Assembly (NCBI GenBank): GCA_016200225.1
Contig: JACQFD010000006.1
Coordinates: forward strand, 62,001 to 126,000
Source: Planctomycetota bacterium
Lineage (GTDB): Bacteria; Planctomycetota; UBA1135; JACQFD01
DNA length: 64,000 nt
Direction: 5' to 3'
Shown: piece by piece, positions 38,142 to 47,096 of the stretch
Position numbering within the stretch: position 1 is the first letter of the stretch
Layout: each line of letters opens with the position of its first letter
Made by a program: the position numbers and the translations under genes
The notes under the pieces: generated by a model
Told to the model about the DNA's origin: nothing
Database searches by the model: none
What the model saw: only the letters and a program-made list of their open reading frames with translations

Positions 38142-38837
38142 ATGCCGACCGGCGAAGCCGTGCGGGCGATGTTCGATGCGATCGCGCCGCGCTACGATTT
38201 TCTGAATCATTTACTTTCCGCCGGCATCGACCGCCGGTGGCGCCGTGTCGCCGTAAATCTGGCACAATGCAAGCCCGGCGACCGGGTTCTCGATATTTGT
38301 AGTGGAACCGGCGACCTCGCGATCACGTTCGCGCGCGCCGGCGCGCGTGTGACCGGATCCGATTTTGTAAACTCCATGGTCGTCCGCGCGGAGGCAAAGC
38401 GACGGACAATTCCGCAGGGAGCCGCGATCCGTTTTCTCGTCGCGGATTCATTACAATTGCCGTTTCGCGACGGTACGTTCGACGTTGTCTCGGTCGGTTT
38501 CGGCATTCGAAACGTCGAAAACCTTGATGCGGGTCTTCGCGAGATGCGGCGCGTTTGCAAACCGGCCGGCCGCGTCGTGATTCTTGAATTTACAACTCCG
38601 CCCGCGCGCATCGTGCGCGGCGTGTTCGGTTTTTATTTTCATCATATACTGCCGAGAGTCGGCAACACGCTCGCGGGCGTCCGCACCGACGCCTATACGT
38701 ATCTTCCGCACAGCGTGGATACATTTCCGGCGGCGCCGGAACTCGCGAAACGCATGGAATGCGCCGGATTGGTAAATATACAGTACCGTTATCTGGCCGG
38801 GGGCGTCGCCGCCGTCCACGTCGGTTTTTGTAAATAA
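38142..38837 (+). CDS. ubiE: Demethylmenaquinone/ubiquinone C-methyltransferase
   Basis: A 231-residue SAM-dependent methyltransferase that adds the ring methyl group in the last step of menaquinone (MenG) or ubiquinone (UbiE) synthesis. Family motifs: FDAIAPRYDFLNHLLSAGIDRRWR near the start, the SAM-binding VLDICSGTGDLAI, and FGIRNVENLDAGLREMRRV. The C-terminal LAGGVAAVHVGF is also typical. With ubiX and ubiA directly downstream, it forms a quinone-synthesis cluster. Since none of the classical men genes is here, the futalosine route is possible but not shown. Confidence 0.95.
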   Translation: MPTGEAVRAMFDAIAPRYDFLNHLLSAGIDRRWRRVAVNLAQCKPGDRVLDICSGTGDLAITFARAGARVTGSDFVNSMVVRAEAKRRTIPQGAAIRFLVADSLQLPFRDGTFDVVSVGFGIRNVENLDAGLREMRRVCKPAGRVVILEFTTPPARIVRGVFGFYFHHILPRVGNTLAGVRTDAYTYLPHSVDTFPAAPELAKRMECAGLVNIQYRYLAGGVAAVHVGFCK

Positions 38838-38871
38838 CAGACGAGAACGGATAATTATTAATAAACATTCC

Positions 38872-39663
38872 GTGGCCCGGGAACCCAAGACCGCAAAGAA
38901 ACCCGCCGCGCGGCCCGCGTCCGCCGGTTCGTCCGCGAGAAGCGGCGCATTCATGGCTTATTTTCGGCGCTCGCGCGGTCTGCCGGTTTCGATGCTCGCG
39001 ATCGCGCCGTTATTGATCATTTACGAAACGGGGTTGTGGATATCGGGCGCGTCGGAAGTGAACGGAGCGGAGGCGATGCTTCGAAGATTGTTTATGTTGC
39101 TCGGACCGGAGACCGGACCGTTCGCGTGGCGCGCCGCGCTCGGCGCTGCGTTCGGAATTGCGTTTTTTTTCGCGCTGCGACAGCGGCTGCCGATTCATAA
39201 AGATGTGCCGCTCGTCGCGCTCGAAGGCCTCGGTTTCGGACTGCTCCTCGGTCCGATCGCGATCGCATTGCAACATAAACTCGACGCCTTTCTGATGGTA
39301 GCGCATCCCGTGGACGCGGACTTCCGCTCCCAATGGTTACAAGTGACGCTCTCCGTCGGCGCGGGCGTCTACGAGGAGATTCTCTTTCGTCTCATTTTAT
39401 TATCATTTATTTTCTTCGTCGCCTCGCGCGCGAGCGCCACGGCGGGGGCGTCGCATTACGGCGCGGCCGGGATCGCGATCGTCCTCTCGTCGGCGATTTT
39501 CAGCGTTTTTCACTATTGGCCCTTCGGGGAGCCGTTCGCGTGGCGCACGTTTGCATTTCGGACGATTGCCGGCGCCGTTCTCGGCGTGATTTTCATTTTT
39601 CGCGGACTCGGAGTCGCGGCCTGGTCGCACGCGGCTTATGATATATTACTAATCCTCACATGA
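38872..39663 (+). CDS. CPBP-family intramembrane glutamic protease
   Basis: A 263-residue polytopic membrane protein of the CPBP (Abi/Rce1-like) family, which cleaves peptides inside the membrane. All three motifs are present: YEEILFR (EExxxR) near residue 167, FSVFH (FxxxH) near 212, and HAAYD (HxxxD) near 252. The first 25 residues are Lys/Ala/Pro-rich. The start is GTG at 38872. Its stop overlaps the ubiX start by four bases (ATGA), so the two are translationally coupled; a link between this protease and quinone synthesis is not known. Family roles include prenyl-protein processing and bacteriocin immunity; none can be assigned here. Confidence 0.88.
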   Translation: MAREPKTAKKPAARPASAGSSARSGAFMAYFRRSRGLPVSMLAIAPLLIIYETGLWISGASEVNGAEAMLRRLFMLLGPETGPFAWRAALGAAFGIAFFFALRQRLPIHKDVPLVALEGLGFGLLLGPIAIALQHKLDAFLMVAHPVDADFRSQWLQVTLSVGAGVYEEILFRLILLSFIFFVASRASATAGASHYGAAGIAIVLSSAIFSVFHYWPFGEPFAWRTFAFRTIAGAVLGVIFIFRGLGVAAWSHAAYDILLILT

Positions 39664-40388
39664 ACCCGCCGCCAACGCGCATCGAAGATCGATTTTTCGT
39701 GGGAATCACCGGCGCGAGCGGCGTGATCTACGGCGTTCGCGTCGTGCGCGCACTCGCGATCCTTGGATACTTCGTCGAAGTTGCGATCACGGACGCCGGT
39801 TACCGGGTGCTGCAAATCGAACTTGGCATGCGCATCGATCCGGCGACGCGCGACGCGGGTGCGCTCGCGGGCGATGCGCCGGTTTCGCGGATTCGTATAT
39901 TCAATAATCGTTCGATCGACGCGGGAGCCGCGTCGGGGACGTATCCGTTGCGCGGCGTCATCGTCGTTCCCTGCTCGATGGGAACGCTCGGGCGCATCGC
40001 GAACGGTTATGCGTCGTGTCTGATCGAGCGCGTCGCCGACGTCGCGTTGAAGGAATCGCGTCCGCTCGTCGTCGTTCCGCGCGAAACGCCGCTTTCAAAG
40101 ATACATTTGGATCATTGTAATCGGCTGGCGTGGGCCGGCGCGCGCATCGTTCCCGCGATGCCCGCTTTCTATCATTTACCAAAGACGATCGACGATCTGG
40201 TGGATCACCTCGCGGGCAAAATCCTCGACGCGGCGGGCGTCGAACATAACATTTCGAAACGTTGGGGCGTGTTGTCGAAACCGCCTGGCGATCCCGGGCC
40301 GCGTCCCGATCTCGAGGACGACGCGGCCCCCGGCAATTTGGCCCCCGGCGATTTAGCTCCCCACGATGGCGAGGGTTGCGATTCATGA
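39660..40388 (+). CDS. ubiX: UbiX-type flavin prenyltransferase
   Basis: A 242-residue enzyme that joins dimethylallyl phosphate to FMN, giving the prenyl-FMN cofactor needed by UbiD-type decarboxylases. Typical motifs: GITGASGVIYGVRVVRAL at the start (flavin-binding Rossmann fold), VVPCSMGTLGRIANG, and RPLVVVPRETPLSKIHLDH. The final 40 residues (rich in Pro, Asp and Gly) are an extra tail beyond the usual 190-200. Start and stop overlap the CPBP and ubiA genes by ATGA on both sides, so it is tightly coupled to them. The partner UbiD/MqnL is not in the window. Confidence 0.94.
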   Translation: MNPPPTRIEDRFFVGITGASGVIYGVRVVRALAILGYFVEVAITDAGYRVLQIELGMRIDPATRDAGALAGDAPVSRIRIFNNRSIDAGAASGTYPLRGVIVVPCSMGTLGRIANGYASCLIERVADVALKESRPLVVVPRETPLSKIHLDHCNRLAWAGARIVPAMPAFYHLPKTIDDLVDHLAGKILDAAGVEHNISKRWGVLSKPPGDPGPRPDLEDDAAPGNLAPGDLAPHDGEGCDS

Positions 40389-41308
40389 CAATGTTCCGTC
40401 CCGCGCCCGCGGCGCTTTCGAGCGCGAAGGCGCATCTCGAGAATATTAAATTCTCACATTCGATCTTCGCGCTGCCGTTTGCGGCGGCCGGCGCCGCGCT
40501 CGCGGTGCGCGACCTCGGCGCGGGCCGCCCGGCGCCCGACGCGCGCGCGTTCATTATTATTGTCATTTGTGTCGTCGCGGCGCGCACGTGCGCCATGGCT
40601 ACAAATCGCGTGGCCGACGCCGCGTTCGACGCGCGCAATCCGCGAACGGCGGCGCGCGCGATTCCCGCCGGGCAATTATCCAAAAACGCGGTTCTTACAC
40701 TTGGAATCGTCGCCGCGCTCGTATTTGTAGCCGGCGCGTTCGCGCTATCCCCGCTGTGCGGCTCGCTCGCGCCGGGAGTGCTCGCGGTCCTCGCCGGCTA
40801 CTCATGGACCAAGCGATTCACGCCGTGGTCGCACGTATTTCTCGGCGTCGCGCTCGGCCTCGCGCCCGGCGGCGCGTGGCTCGCGATCCGCGGCGATTTT
40901 TCGGGAAATATAATGATTCCAATTTTGGTTGGAATCGGCGTCGTCTTCTGGGTCGCCGGATTTGATATGATCTATGCCTGCCAGGACGCGGAATTCGACC
41001 GGAAATCCGGACTGCATTCCGTCCCTGCGCGATTCGGCATTTCGCGGGCGCTTCGAATCTCGTCCGCGTTCCACGCGGGCGCGGCGGCGCTTTTTATTGC
41101 AACTGGAATCGCGGCGCGGCTCGGATGGATTTATTTCGCGACGGTCGCGGCGATCGCCGGATTATTAATTATCGAGCACCGGATCGTCAAACCCGACGAT
41201 CTTTCGCGGGTCGACGCGGCATTCTTTACGATAAACGGCTGGGTGAGCGTGGGATTTCTGATGGGTCTGCTCGCGGACGTCGCGGTCGCCGCGCCGCCGC
41301 TCCTTTGA
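40385..41308 (+). CDS. ubiA: UbiA-family prenyltransferase
   Basis: A 307-residue polytopic membrane enzyme that attaches a polyprenyl chain to an aromatic ring acceptor (4-hydroxybenzoate for UbiA, or the futalosine-route naphthoate for MqnP). Both Asp-rich motifs are present: NRVADAAFDARN near residue 76, and DMIYACQDAEFDRKSG near 195, for Mg-diphosphate binding. Seven or more hydrophobic segments follow the family pattern. The ATG at 40385 overlaps the ubiX stop (ATGA). The acceptor is not certain; the setting with ubiE and ubiX makes quinone synthesis the obvious role. Confidence 0.93.
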   Translation: MTMFRPAPAALSSAKAHLENIKFSHSIFALPFAAAGAALAVRDLGAGRPAPDARAFIIIVICVVAARTCAMATNRVADAAFDARNPRTAARAIPAGQLSKNAVLTLGIVAALVFVAGAFALSPLCGSLAPGVLAVLAGYSWTKRFTPWSHVFLGVALGLAPGGAWLAIRGDFSGNIMIPILVGIGVVFWVAGFDMIYACQDAEFDRKSGLHSVPARFGISRALRISSAFHAGAAALFIATGIAARLGWIYFATVAAIAGLLIIEHRIVKPDDLSRVDAAFFTINGWVSVGFLMGLLADVAVAAPPLL

Positions 41309-41357
41309 TGCCGCCGCCGATCGTTCAAAATATAGTCCCGGAACATAATATATAACA

Positions 41358-42587
41358 ATGGCAGTCTCCAAATCGCCGCCGCCTCTGAAGCCCGCGGAAA
41401 CGCTTTCGGAGTTGACAAAATTACTGAAAGCCGCGCCGCCGAAAGTTTGCATCAGCATGAACGCGGCGTCGGCGCGCGGCGACGAGCCTTTTTTGCATGA
41501 ATTGTTGATTCGAAGGATCGCCGCATTCGCGGAGTCGCGCGGCTCCGACGTGAATCGTTATGATGCGGCCGTTCCGGGATTTAATGCGCCGGGGCTGTAC
41601 TCGGAATTGACAACGCGATCGCTGTTCGCGGCCGCCACCGTTCGAATACTAAAAAACGCCGACGCGCTAATAAAGAAAAGCGGCGAAGCGGACGACGACG
41701 AATCCGAATCCGATGCATTGGCGGAGGAGGGCGAAAAACCGTCCGCGCCCAAGCGTTCGCGCGAGGCGGCGGTGCATCCGCTCGAAAAAGCCGTATTGTT
41801 ATTTATCAAATCCGCGCCGGAAGGCGACATGCTCGCGGTCACGGGCAAGAAATTCCGCGCGCCGTTCGTGCGCGCGGCCCGCGAGGCCGGGGCGTTCGTC
41901 GCGGAGTTCCGGCCGCTTTATGATAAACCGTTTCGCGGCCCGGGGCCCGTCGACGGAACCGAATTCGGAGAATTTGCGATCGCGATCGCAAAAGAAATGG
42001 GCCTCAAGCTCGCCGCGGGCGCGCTCGGCTCGATTGTTAAGAAAACCGGAAGCCAATTATCGCAAGTGGCGGGCGCGCTCGAAAAGTTAAGATCTGTCGC
42101 GAATGGCGCGGAAATAACAACTGCGCTCGTGGCGGCCCAAATACCCTATTCGCGTCCCGGCAGTCCGTGGGCGCTCGCCGAAGCCGTGCTCAGCGGAGAC
42201 GCGTCGCGCGCGCTTGTGGAAATCGAGTCGCTCGAAAACGCCGGCGCGCGCGACACGAATGGTAAGATTATCGCCGCCGACGGAGCGTACGTGATGGCAT
42301 TTTCCGCGATCGCGCGCGACGGCCGCCGCAATCTCGCCGCGTCGGAATATATCAAAAACGGAATGTCCATTTCGGAGGCCGCGAGCGCGCTCGGCGTGCC
42401 GCCTTTTCCGGCCGCGCTCGAGGCCTTCGAGAGGCAGGTGCGCTCGCGGACGCCCGCGGGACATCGTTATCTATTCAATTGGGTGGCGGAGGCCGAATTC
42501 GCGACGCGCATGCGCGGCGAAAAAGCGAAGTCGGCCCTCGAACGTCTCGCGTGCCGGGCGCGTTCGCGCGAATCGGCGGCGAAATAA
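41358..42587 (+). CDS. holA: DNA polymerase III subunit delta
   Basis: A 409-residue clamp-loader subunit, which opens the sliding clamp during DNA replication. The sequence is diverged but follows the HolA plan. An N-terminal AAA+-like domain without Walker motifs has EPFLHELLIRRI near residue 42 and FAAATVRILKNAD near 95. Then come ALEKLRSVAN (the common LxxEL-K-L region) and a C-terminal collar domain. An acidic, Lys-rich insertion at about 112-142 (DDDESESDALAEEGEK) is unusual. It is followed 20 bases later by mutL, so replication and repair genes sit together. Confidence 0.85.
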   Translation: MAVSKSPPPLKPAETLSELTKLLKAAPPKVCISMNAASARGDEPFLHELLIRRIAAFAESRGSDVNRYDAAVPGFNAPGLYSELTTRSLFAAATVRILKNADALIKKSGEADDDESESDALAEEGEKPSAPKRSREAAVHPLEKAVLLFIKSAPEGDMLAVTGKKFRAPFVRAAREAGAFVAEFRPLYDKPFRGPGPVDGTEFGEFAIAIAKEMGLKLAAGALGSIVKKTGSQLSQVAGALEKLRSVANGAEITTALVAAQIPYSRPGSPWALAEAVLSGDASRALVEIESLENAGARDTNGKIIAADGAYVMAFSAIARDGRRNLAASEYIKNGMSISEAASALGVPPFPAALEAFERQVRSRTPAGHRYLFNWVAEAEFATRMRGEKAKSALERLACRARSRESAAK

Positions 42588-42607
42588 GTAAAATAAATTA
42601 TCCGATC

Positions 42608-44398
42608 ATGGATATTACAAAAAAAACCCCGCCCGCCGCGCCCGGAATCCGCGTATTGCCGCGGCTGCTGGTCGATCAAATCGCGGCGGGGGAAGTGGTG
42701 GAGCGGCCCGCGAGCGTCGTCCGCGAATTATTAGATAATGCCATCGACGCCGGCGCCGCGAATATTGAAATCGAGCTCCGCGAGGGCGGCCGCGAACTCA
42801 TTCGCGTTTCCGACGACGGCTGCGGCATTCGACTCGCCGATCTCGCGCTCGCGTTCGCGTCGCATGCCACAAGTAAATTATCGGAAGTCGAGGATTTACA
42901 ACAAATCGCGACGCTCGGATTCCGCGGCGAGGCGCTCGCGAGCATCGGCGCGGTCGCGCGCGTGAAATTGCGAACATTTTCGAGCGGCGACGCGCACGGC
43001 GGCGAAATCGAGGACGAGGGGGGAACGTTAACATTACCAAAGCCGGCGGCACGTTCGCGCGGAACCGACGTCGAAGTGCGCGATTTGTTTTATAATGTTC
43101 CGGCGCGGCGCCGGTTTCTAAGGCGCGATTCCACGGAGGCGGGCCACGCGATCGAAGTCGCGCTCCGCCACGCGCTCGCGCGTCCGGAAATTCATATTAA
43201 ACTAATCGTGAACGGAAAGACTTTATATGATTTTGCGGCGGCGCGATCGTTAATAACTGAATCGGATATACAACAATCCCGGCTCGAGCGCATTCGCGCC
43301 GCCTTCGGCGCGAGCGTCGCGGACGATCTCACGCCCGTCGGCGCCTCCGGGCGCGAAATCGGGCTGAGCGGCTTCTGCGGCGGCCCCGCCTCGTCGCGCG
43401 CGGACGGAACCGGAATACAACTGTTCCTGAACGGACGATTTATTAAGGATCGCGGACTAGCGCGCGTCATGCGCGACGCGACGCGCGACGTGCTCGGCCA
43501 GAAACAACCGACGGCGTTTTTATTTGTATCAATGGATCCGGCGCTCGTGGATGTAAACGTTCATCCCGCGAAACTCGAAGTCCGCTTTCGAACGCCGTCC
43601 TCCGTCTACGGTGCCATCCATCGCGCCGTGCGGGCGGCGCTCGAATCGTCGCGCCCCGCTTCGCCGGCCGAATTGTTACTTCGGCCGACGCCCGCGTCGG
43701 AATGGAACCGCCAAAGCGCGGGCGCGGCGCGCGCGGCGGAATCTTTACAATCGACCGGCTTCGCCGTGCGCGAAACGCCCGCCGACGCCGGATTGTTTAT
43801 AAACGAAAATGCGGAGCCGCTCGTGCCGCGCGGCGCGCGCTTCCTGCGCGCATTCGACACCTTCCTCGTCGTCGAATCCGAGCGGGGAATCGATATCATC
43901 GACCAGCACGCGCTCCACGAACGCGTGAATTTCGAGCGGTTGAAACGCGCGGCGGCGCTGGGCGATTCGCCGCGCCAGCAATTATTAATTCCAGAAATTG
44001 TAGATATCGACCATGGCGACGCCGGCGTCGTCGAGGAATTGCAGCAACTCTGGCTGCGCGCCGGCCTCGACGTTTCGTTGCACAGCCCGTCGACGGCCGC
44101 GATTCGCGCGACGCCGCTCGGCCTCAAATACACGGCGCCCGCCGATCTATTGCATGGAATCATACAACTGGCAAAAGATCACAAAAAGCCGTCGCACGAC
44201 GGCATGCTGGAGGAAGTGTTGCATCGCTGCGCGTGCCACGCATCGGTAAAAGCCGGCGATCGCCTCTCTGACGAGGAAATCGGTAGTTTACTTTTGCAGG
44301 CGTCGCGCCTTCCGGCCGATCAGACGTGCCCGCACGGCCGCCCGACGCGCATCCGCTTCACGCTGCGCGATCTCGAGCGCGCGTTCGAGCGAAAATAG
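42608..44398 (+). CDS. mutL: DNA mismatch repair protein MutL
   Basis: A 596-residue mismatch-repair ATPase linking MutS recognition to strand cleavage. The N-terminal GHKL ATPase has RELLDNAIDAGA (catalytic Glu and Mg-binding Asn), DDGCGI and FRGEALASI. The C-terminal domain carries DQHALHERVNFE, which fits the endonuclease metal-site pattern DQHA(x)2E(x)4E, along with ACHASVK and CPHGRP. MutL with this motif nicks DNA itself and works without MutH. The start at 42608 follows the holA stop by 20 bases; the upstream frame overlaps holA and is not credible. The middle linker (about 325-390) is Ala/Pro-rich. Confidence 0.97.
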   Translation: MDITKKTPPAAPGIRVLPRLLVDQIAAGEVVERPASVVRELLDNAIDAGAANIEIELREGGRELIRVSDDGCGIRLADLALAFASHATSKLSEVEDLQQIATLGFRGEALASIGAVARVKLRTFSSGDAHGGEIEDEGGTLTLPKPAARSRGTDVEVRDLFYNVPARRRFLRRDSTEAGHAIEVALRHALARPEIHIKLIVNGKTLYDFAAARSLITESDIQQSRLERIRAAFGASVADDLTPVGASGREIGLSGFCGGPASSRADGTGIQLFLNGRFIKDRGLARVMRDATRDVLGQKQPTAFLFVSMDPALVDVNVHPAKLEVRFRTPSSVYGAIHRAVRAALESSRPASPAELLLRPTPASEWNRQSAGAARAAESLQSTGFAVRETPADAGLFINENAEPLVPRGARFLRAFDTFLVVESERGIDIIDQHALHERVNFERLKRAAALGDSPRQQLLIPEIVDIDHGDAGVVEELQQLWLRAGLDVSLHSPSTAAIRATPLGLKYTAPADLLHGIIQLAKDHKKPSHDGMLEEVLHRCACHASVKAGDRLSDEEIGSLLLQASRLPADQTCPHGRPTRIRFTLRDLERAFERK

Positions 44399-44404
44399 TT
44401 AATA

Positions 44405-45295
44405 TTATATTTTAACTTTAAAATCCTCGGCGCGCAGGCCCGAATTCCACATCAATTCTTTCACTTGCAGTTCGAATTGCGGCTTCTTGCGCGATTTCGT
44501 CCACGCGAGGACGTGATGGGGGAATCGGACCCCGCGGTCGTCCTGGATCTGATCGAAATCGATATTTTCGACGCGCCCGGAGCCGTCCGCCGCCTCGGCG
44601 CGGATCTGCACGAGATCCAGCGTCTTCGATTCGAAATATAATGTAACATTCGCCGATTCGATGACGCCCGTTACAAACGTCGGGAATTGTTCAAGTTTAC
44701 CGTTGACGGCCACGCGGTCGCCGGATCCCGGGTTCTCCGCGAGCGCGAGGCCGGTCATCCGCGCCGCGAGCGACTTTAACGATGCGATTTGTAATAAATG
44801 ACGCGTCTGATTGATCGAATCGTTGATCTGGCGGCGGTCTTTTTCATATTCGCGCCCTTCGAGCGACTCGATTTTTTCGCCGCGCCGGATCCAGAATTGT
44901 ATTCCGTCGAAACCCTGTTCGGATTGCGCGCTGTTATTTGTAATTTTAGTTTTGATGCGATTCGGCATCATGAACGCATTCGTTCCAACGAATTCCTGAT
45001 GTTCCGGGGCGGTGCTCTCCGCCTCGAAGGAGATCGTCAGATCGTTAATATCGGGTTCGCCGCCCGGCGCGCGGCGCGACGCGGCCTTCTCCATGAACGC
45101 GAGGGCCAGCGCGCGCGCCGGCGAGGACGCGGGTTGGGTTTCCGCGGGTTTCGACTGTGTCGATTTCGAGTCCGCCGCCTTCGACGCGGCGGGCTCGGTC
45201 GCGGGCGATTGCAATGTTAAGAATCCGCCGCGCGCCATGGGAAACGCCGACAGCCCCAATGCGAATAAAAATCCTATGCGGGAGAATTCGGACAT
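44405..45295 (-). CDS. Exported protein of unknown function
   Basis: A 296-residue protein with a signal peptide (FSRIGFLFALGLSAFPMA) followed by an Ala/Ser/Pro/Lys low-complexity linker (residues about 28-65). The remainder is beta-rich with repeated aromatic-acidic patterns, such as FDGIQFWIRRGEKIESLEG and IESANVTLYFESKTLDLVQI. This is faintly like outer-membrane lipoprotein carrier or DUF-type periplasmic folds, but I cannot name a family. It sits alone between converging mutL and diverging miaA, with its start 12 bases from miaA. A periplasmic location is inferred from the signal peptide. Confidence 0.6.
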   Translation of the reverse strand: MSEFSRIGFLFALGLSAFPMARGGFLTLQSPATEPAASKAADSKSTQSKPAETQPASSPARALALAFMEKAASRRAPGGEPDINDLTISFEAESTAPEHQEFVGTNAFMMPNRIKTKITNNSAQSEQGFDGIQFWIRRGEKIESLEGREYEKDRRQINDSINQTRHLLQIASLKSLAARMTGLALAENPGSGDRVAVNGKLEQFPTFVTGVIESANVTLYFESKTLDLVQIRAEAADGSGRVENIDFDQIQDDRGVRFPHHVLAWTKSRKKPQFELQVKELMWNSGLRAEDFKVKI

Positions 45296-45307
45296 ATTTG
45301 ATAGAGG

Positions 45308-46294
45308 ATGGTACGGACGGCCATGCCGAACTCGCAGTCTCCATCTTCCACTCCCGCCCTGCCCGCGCTGCGCCGATTTTTGATCGGCGCGACGGCGACC
45401 GGCAAGACAGCTGTGGCATTTGCGCTTGCCGCGAAGTTGAAGGCGGCGGGTCGCGGGGTTTCGTTAATTTCGATGGATTCGATGCTCGTCTATCGCGACC
45501 TCGACATCGTGACCGCGAAGCCGAATGCACGCGAACTTGAACAATGTCCGGTCGCCGCCATCGATCTCGCGAATTCAAGCGAACCGTTTTCGGTCGCGAG
45601 ATACGTCGAGTATGCGCAGGAAGCCGAGCTGGATGCGCTCGCGCGCGGCGCGATTCCGATCTTCTCCGGCGGTACCGGATTATATCTAAAAACGCTCACG
45701 CACGGACTCTTCGCGGGTCCGCCCGCGCAGTTGCAACTCCGGGAATTGCTCGAAAAGCGCGCGGCGGAAAGCGGCGTGGAATCGCTCCATTCCGAATTGT
45801 TAAAACTGGATCCGGAGTCCGGATCGAAAATCCATCCCAACGATTTGAGGCGCATCGTTCGCGCGCTCGAAGTGTTGCATTCGACGGGAAAACCGATATC
45901 GCAATTCCAGCGCCAGTGGAGCGAAACGGGATCGCGGCGCGCGATGGCCGCGCTCCGCGTCGAAAAGGATGAATTATTAGAAAGGATCCGCGCGCGCATC
46001 GACTGGATGTTCGAACACGGCGCGGTGGAGGAAGTTCGGCGCGCGCGAGAGCGCGGACTCTCGCGCGAGGCAAGCGAAGCGGTCGGCGTGCGTGAAATAT
46101 TAAATTTACTCGACGGAACATTAACAAACGAAGCGGCACGCGCCCAAATGTTAAAACGAACGAAGGAGCTCGCGCGCCGGCAGATGACGTGGTTTCGTTC
46201 CTACCCGGAGATTCGATGGATCGAGGCGGGCGCGGCGCGTTCCGTCGAAGCCATTGTGGACGAAGTTTCAAACGTTTTGGAAGTCGAATGTTAA
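45308..46294 (+). CDS. miaA: tRNA dimethylallyltransferase
   Basis: A 328-residue enzyme that adds a dimethylallyl group to N6 of A37 in tRNAs reading UNN codons. Motifs: P-loop GATATGKT near residue 27, the SMDSMLVYRDLDIVTAKP stretch (family DSxQ-Y-x2-DI-TAKP), SGGTGLYLKTL and the C-terminal AVGVREILNLL, then ARRQMTWFRS. An alternative ATG 15 bases downstream (45323) fits the family just as well. It diverges from the exported unknown, 12 bases away. Its stop is followed by a 485-base stretch without a large gene. Confidence 0.95.
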   Translation: MVRTAMPNSQSPSSTPALPALRRFLIGATATGKTAVAFALAAKLKAAGRGVSLISMDSMLVYRDLDIVTAKPNARELEQCPVAAIDLANSSEPFSVARYVEYAQEAELDALARGAIPIFSGGTGLYLKTLTHGLFAGPPAQLQLRELLEKRAAESGVESLHSELLKLDPESGSKIHPNDLRRIVRALEVLHSTGKPISQFQRQWSETGSRRAMAALRVEKDELLERIRARIDWMFEHGAVEEVRRARERGLSREASEAVGVREILNLLDGTLTNEAARAQMLKRTKELARRQMTWFRSYPEIRWIEAGAARSVEAIVDEVSNVLEVEC

Positions 46295-46299
46295 ATATT

Positions 46300-46343
46300 C
46301 GCTCTGACGCTGCGGGGCGTTCGCGCTCTGACGCCGCGGGGCG
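46300..46343. repeat. Two-copy 20-base direct repeat
   Basis: CGCTCTGACGCTGCGGGGCG at 46300-46319 recurs with one change (T to C) at 46324-46343. It lies just after miaA and before an AT-rich palindromic stretch (about 46357-46400). No gene is seen from 46295 to 46779. Confidence 0.8.
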
Positions 46344-46404
46344 CATTCACTTTCGTTAATAATAATTATTTATTATTTTTTTAAATAATATTTAATATTT
46401 TCTC

Positions 46405-46643
46405 CGATCGCCGGCAGTGGTTCCGGCGCTCGGCAGGTCCTCGCCGGCAAATGCAAACGCTGCGCGTTTGCATTCGAGCCGGCTGCGGAACTCGCGCGGA
46501 ACCACTGCCGGCGATCGTTGGTGAGTTGCGGTGTGGAAAAGAGGGACCGGTCCACTTTTCTCCCGCGGAATCGCCGGCCGGGGATCGTTGGGAATTGGGG
46601 CTGGTTGCTTGTAGGAAACAAGCGGGTTCACTATCCGCGGGAG
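46405..46643. repeat. Two consecutive nested inverted repeats of unknown function
   Basis: The first hairpin has a perfect 21-base outer stem (46405-46425 with 46497-46517) and an inner 11-base perfect stem with a three-base loop (46450-46460 with 46464-46474). The second has a 10-base outer stem (46560-46569 with 46634-46643) enclosing GCTTGT/ACAAGC (46607-46612 with 46618-46623). The two halves share GATCGTTGG-type sequence. It could be a repeated palindromic element or a structured RNA; no protein is evident. Confidence 0.75.
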
Positions 46644-46721
46644 GATTTCGCCACGCATGCGTCAACATGGTCGGACCTGTCGGCCGAATTGACGCAAATT
46701 ATTATCATTACCAAAACGAAA

Positions 46722-46744
46722 CCGGCCCGGAAGTTCCGGGCCGG
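46722..46744 (-). terminator. Hairpin terminator of the small lipoprotein gene
   Basis: CCGGCCCGG pairs perfectly with CCGGGCCGG around AAGTT. On the minus strand the stem is followed by TTTCGTTTT. It lies 35 bases beyond the stop of the 67-residue lipoprotein. Confidence 0.75.
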
Positions 46745-46779
46745 AATTATACAGCTAGAGCGAGTTCGCCCGGCTGCGA

Positions 46780-46983
46780 TTAATAATCGTATTTGGGATC
46801 GTCGCGGTCGTAGTTCAGGAAGTGGCGCTCCAACGACTGAACGTTATGATTGAAATGATAACGTTGCGCGCGAACAATTCCGGCGGCATCGGTTTTCCAA
46901 GCGTTCCACGTCGATTGACATGCACCCAGGAAAATGGCGGCGAGACAGCAGGCTGCGAGAATGAGCGACCGATTGCCTTTCAT
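46780..46983 (-). CDS. Small lipoprotein of unknown function
   Basis: A 67-residue protein with a textbook lipoprotein signal: basic MKGNRS, hydrophobic LILAACCLAAIF, and lipobox LGAC with Cys at 22. The mature part is 45 residues, rich in aromatic and charged residues (WNAWKTDAAG, RHFLNYDRDDP). It has its own hairpin terminator, which supports it being a real gene in spite of its size. No family is recognised. It is probably attached to the outer or inner membrane facing the periplasm. Confidence 0.7.
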   Translation of the reverse strand: MKGNRSLILAACCLAAIFLGACQSTWNAWKTDAAGIVRAQRYHFNHNVQSLERHFLNYDRDDPKYDY

Positions 46984-47096
46984 TAGAGGATTTTTATGGG
47001 TTGTGTGGCGGTCGAAGTGAGGGCGGAGAAAGTAGCGACTCGACTAGGCCGTGGTCAAACGAACTTTCTCGCAAACTATGATAGAAGCGGGACCGC

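Noticed and set aside
46381..46668. Small protein-coding frames across the nested hairpins
   Set aside because: They follow from the GC-rich palindrome, exist on both strands and show no family or signal.
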